A stretch of 5,729 nt of DNA from Deltaproteobacteria bacterium. Its GTDB lineage: Bacteria; Desulfobacterota; Desulfobacteria; Desulfobacterales; C00003060. Every line of letters begins with the position of its first letter. Within the stretch, counting starts at the first letter, position 1. The notes under the pieces were generated by a model that did not search any database, was not told the origin of the DNA, and worked only from the letters and a program-made list of their open reading frames with translations. The stretch lies in contig JAFDGP010000203.1 of assembly GCA_019309245.1 (NCBI GenBank), positions 1 through 5,729 of the forward strand, read 5' to 3'. Below, piece by piece: positions 5,629 to 5,729 of the stretch. The translations under genes and the position numbers were made by a program.

Positions 5629-5729
5629 CCAAAAAAACGAAGATGGAATCCTTTTTCCGCGATTGCAGCCTGTTAACCGAAAAGTGCTCATTGAAACCTT
5701 TCACCTGGCTTGAGCGTAGGCAGATCCAT
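5589..5729 (+). CDS. Possible 5' part of an unrecognised gene running off the right edge
   Basis: A plus-strand frame is open from the TAG at 5457-5459 to the window end (90 codons). The first plausible start is ATG 5589, with AGGAG (5580-5584) only 4 nt upstream. The 47 visible residues (MSIRPDSWHPKSTAKKTKME and onward) match no family I know and are basic, with two Cys and aromatic residues near the end. The ATG lies inside a strong palindrome, which would hinder initiation or serve in control. The opposite strand also carries a short frame here. This could be a chance open frame. Confidence 0.25.
   Translation, partial: MSIRPDSWHPKSTAKKTKMESFFRDCSLLTEKCSLKPFTWLERRQIH

Noticed and set aside
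1..5729. CRISPR array, tRNA or rRNA genes
   Set aside because: No regularly spaced repeats, cloverleaf-like segments or conserved rRNA stretches were seen on either strand.

Overview
The window looks like an accessory or junction stretch of a bacterial chromosome of moderate GC content, most probably from a sulfate-reducing Desulfobacterota (former Deltaproteobacteria) or a close relative. That placement is inferred from the mix of gene families (a DUF89 protein with an N-terminal CxxC, a short archaeal-like TrmO, a long 'myosin-like' coiled-coil protein, an IS1380-type transposase). No rRNA, tRNA or other phylogenetic marker is present, so it is tentative.

Layout, left to right. (1) 1-732, minus strand: the N-terminal two thirds of an IS1380-family transposase running off the left edge. 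A perfect 16-bp tandem duplication at 699-730 separates the original GTG start and its strong Shine-Dalgarno from the body of the gene. (2) 785-1126, plus: an open frame with no recognisable family, no ATG and no good ribosome binding site, possibly the 3' remnant of a gene cut by the IS. (3) 1314-2381, plus: a 355-residue, highly charged, coiled-coil protein of unknown function with an excellent RBS. (4) 3883-2532, minus: a two-gene unit, trmO (tRNA t6A37 N6-methyltransferase family) followed by a DUF89 metal-dependent phosphatase-like protein, joined by an ATGA stop/start overlap. (5) 4008-3880, minus: directly upstream of trmO, a short fossil of the N-terminal Rossmann (FAD/NAD-binding) motif of a phytoene-desaturase-like oxidoreductase, preceded by an in-frame TAG and also ending in an ATGA overlap with trmO. 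(6) 4240-4536, plus: a 98-residue protein with a short leucine-heptad coiled coil and an acidic tail. (7) 5415-4675, minus: a WG-repeat lipoprotein with a CxxCxC insertion, followed by a terminator-like hairpin. (8) 5416-5729: a stretch with a 16-bp direct repeat, two adjacent hairpins and an open frame that continues past the right edge.

The best-supported functional unit is trmO-DUF89, where tight translational coupling suggests co-expression of a tRNA-modifying enzyme and a putative metabolite-damage-control phosphatase. The other genes stand alone. The decayed transposase, the truncated-looking frame next to it and the oxidoreductase fossil point to repeated insertion and deletion. I see no CRISPR array, toxin-antitoxin pair, phage module or convincing new defence system here.
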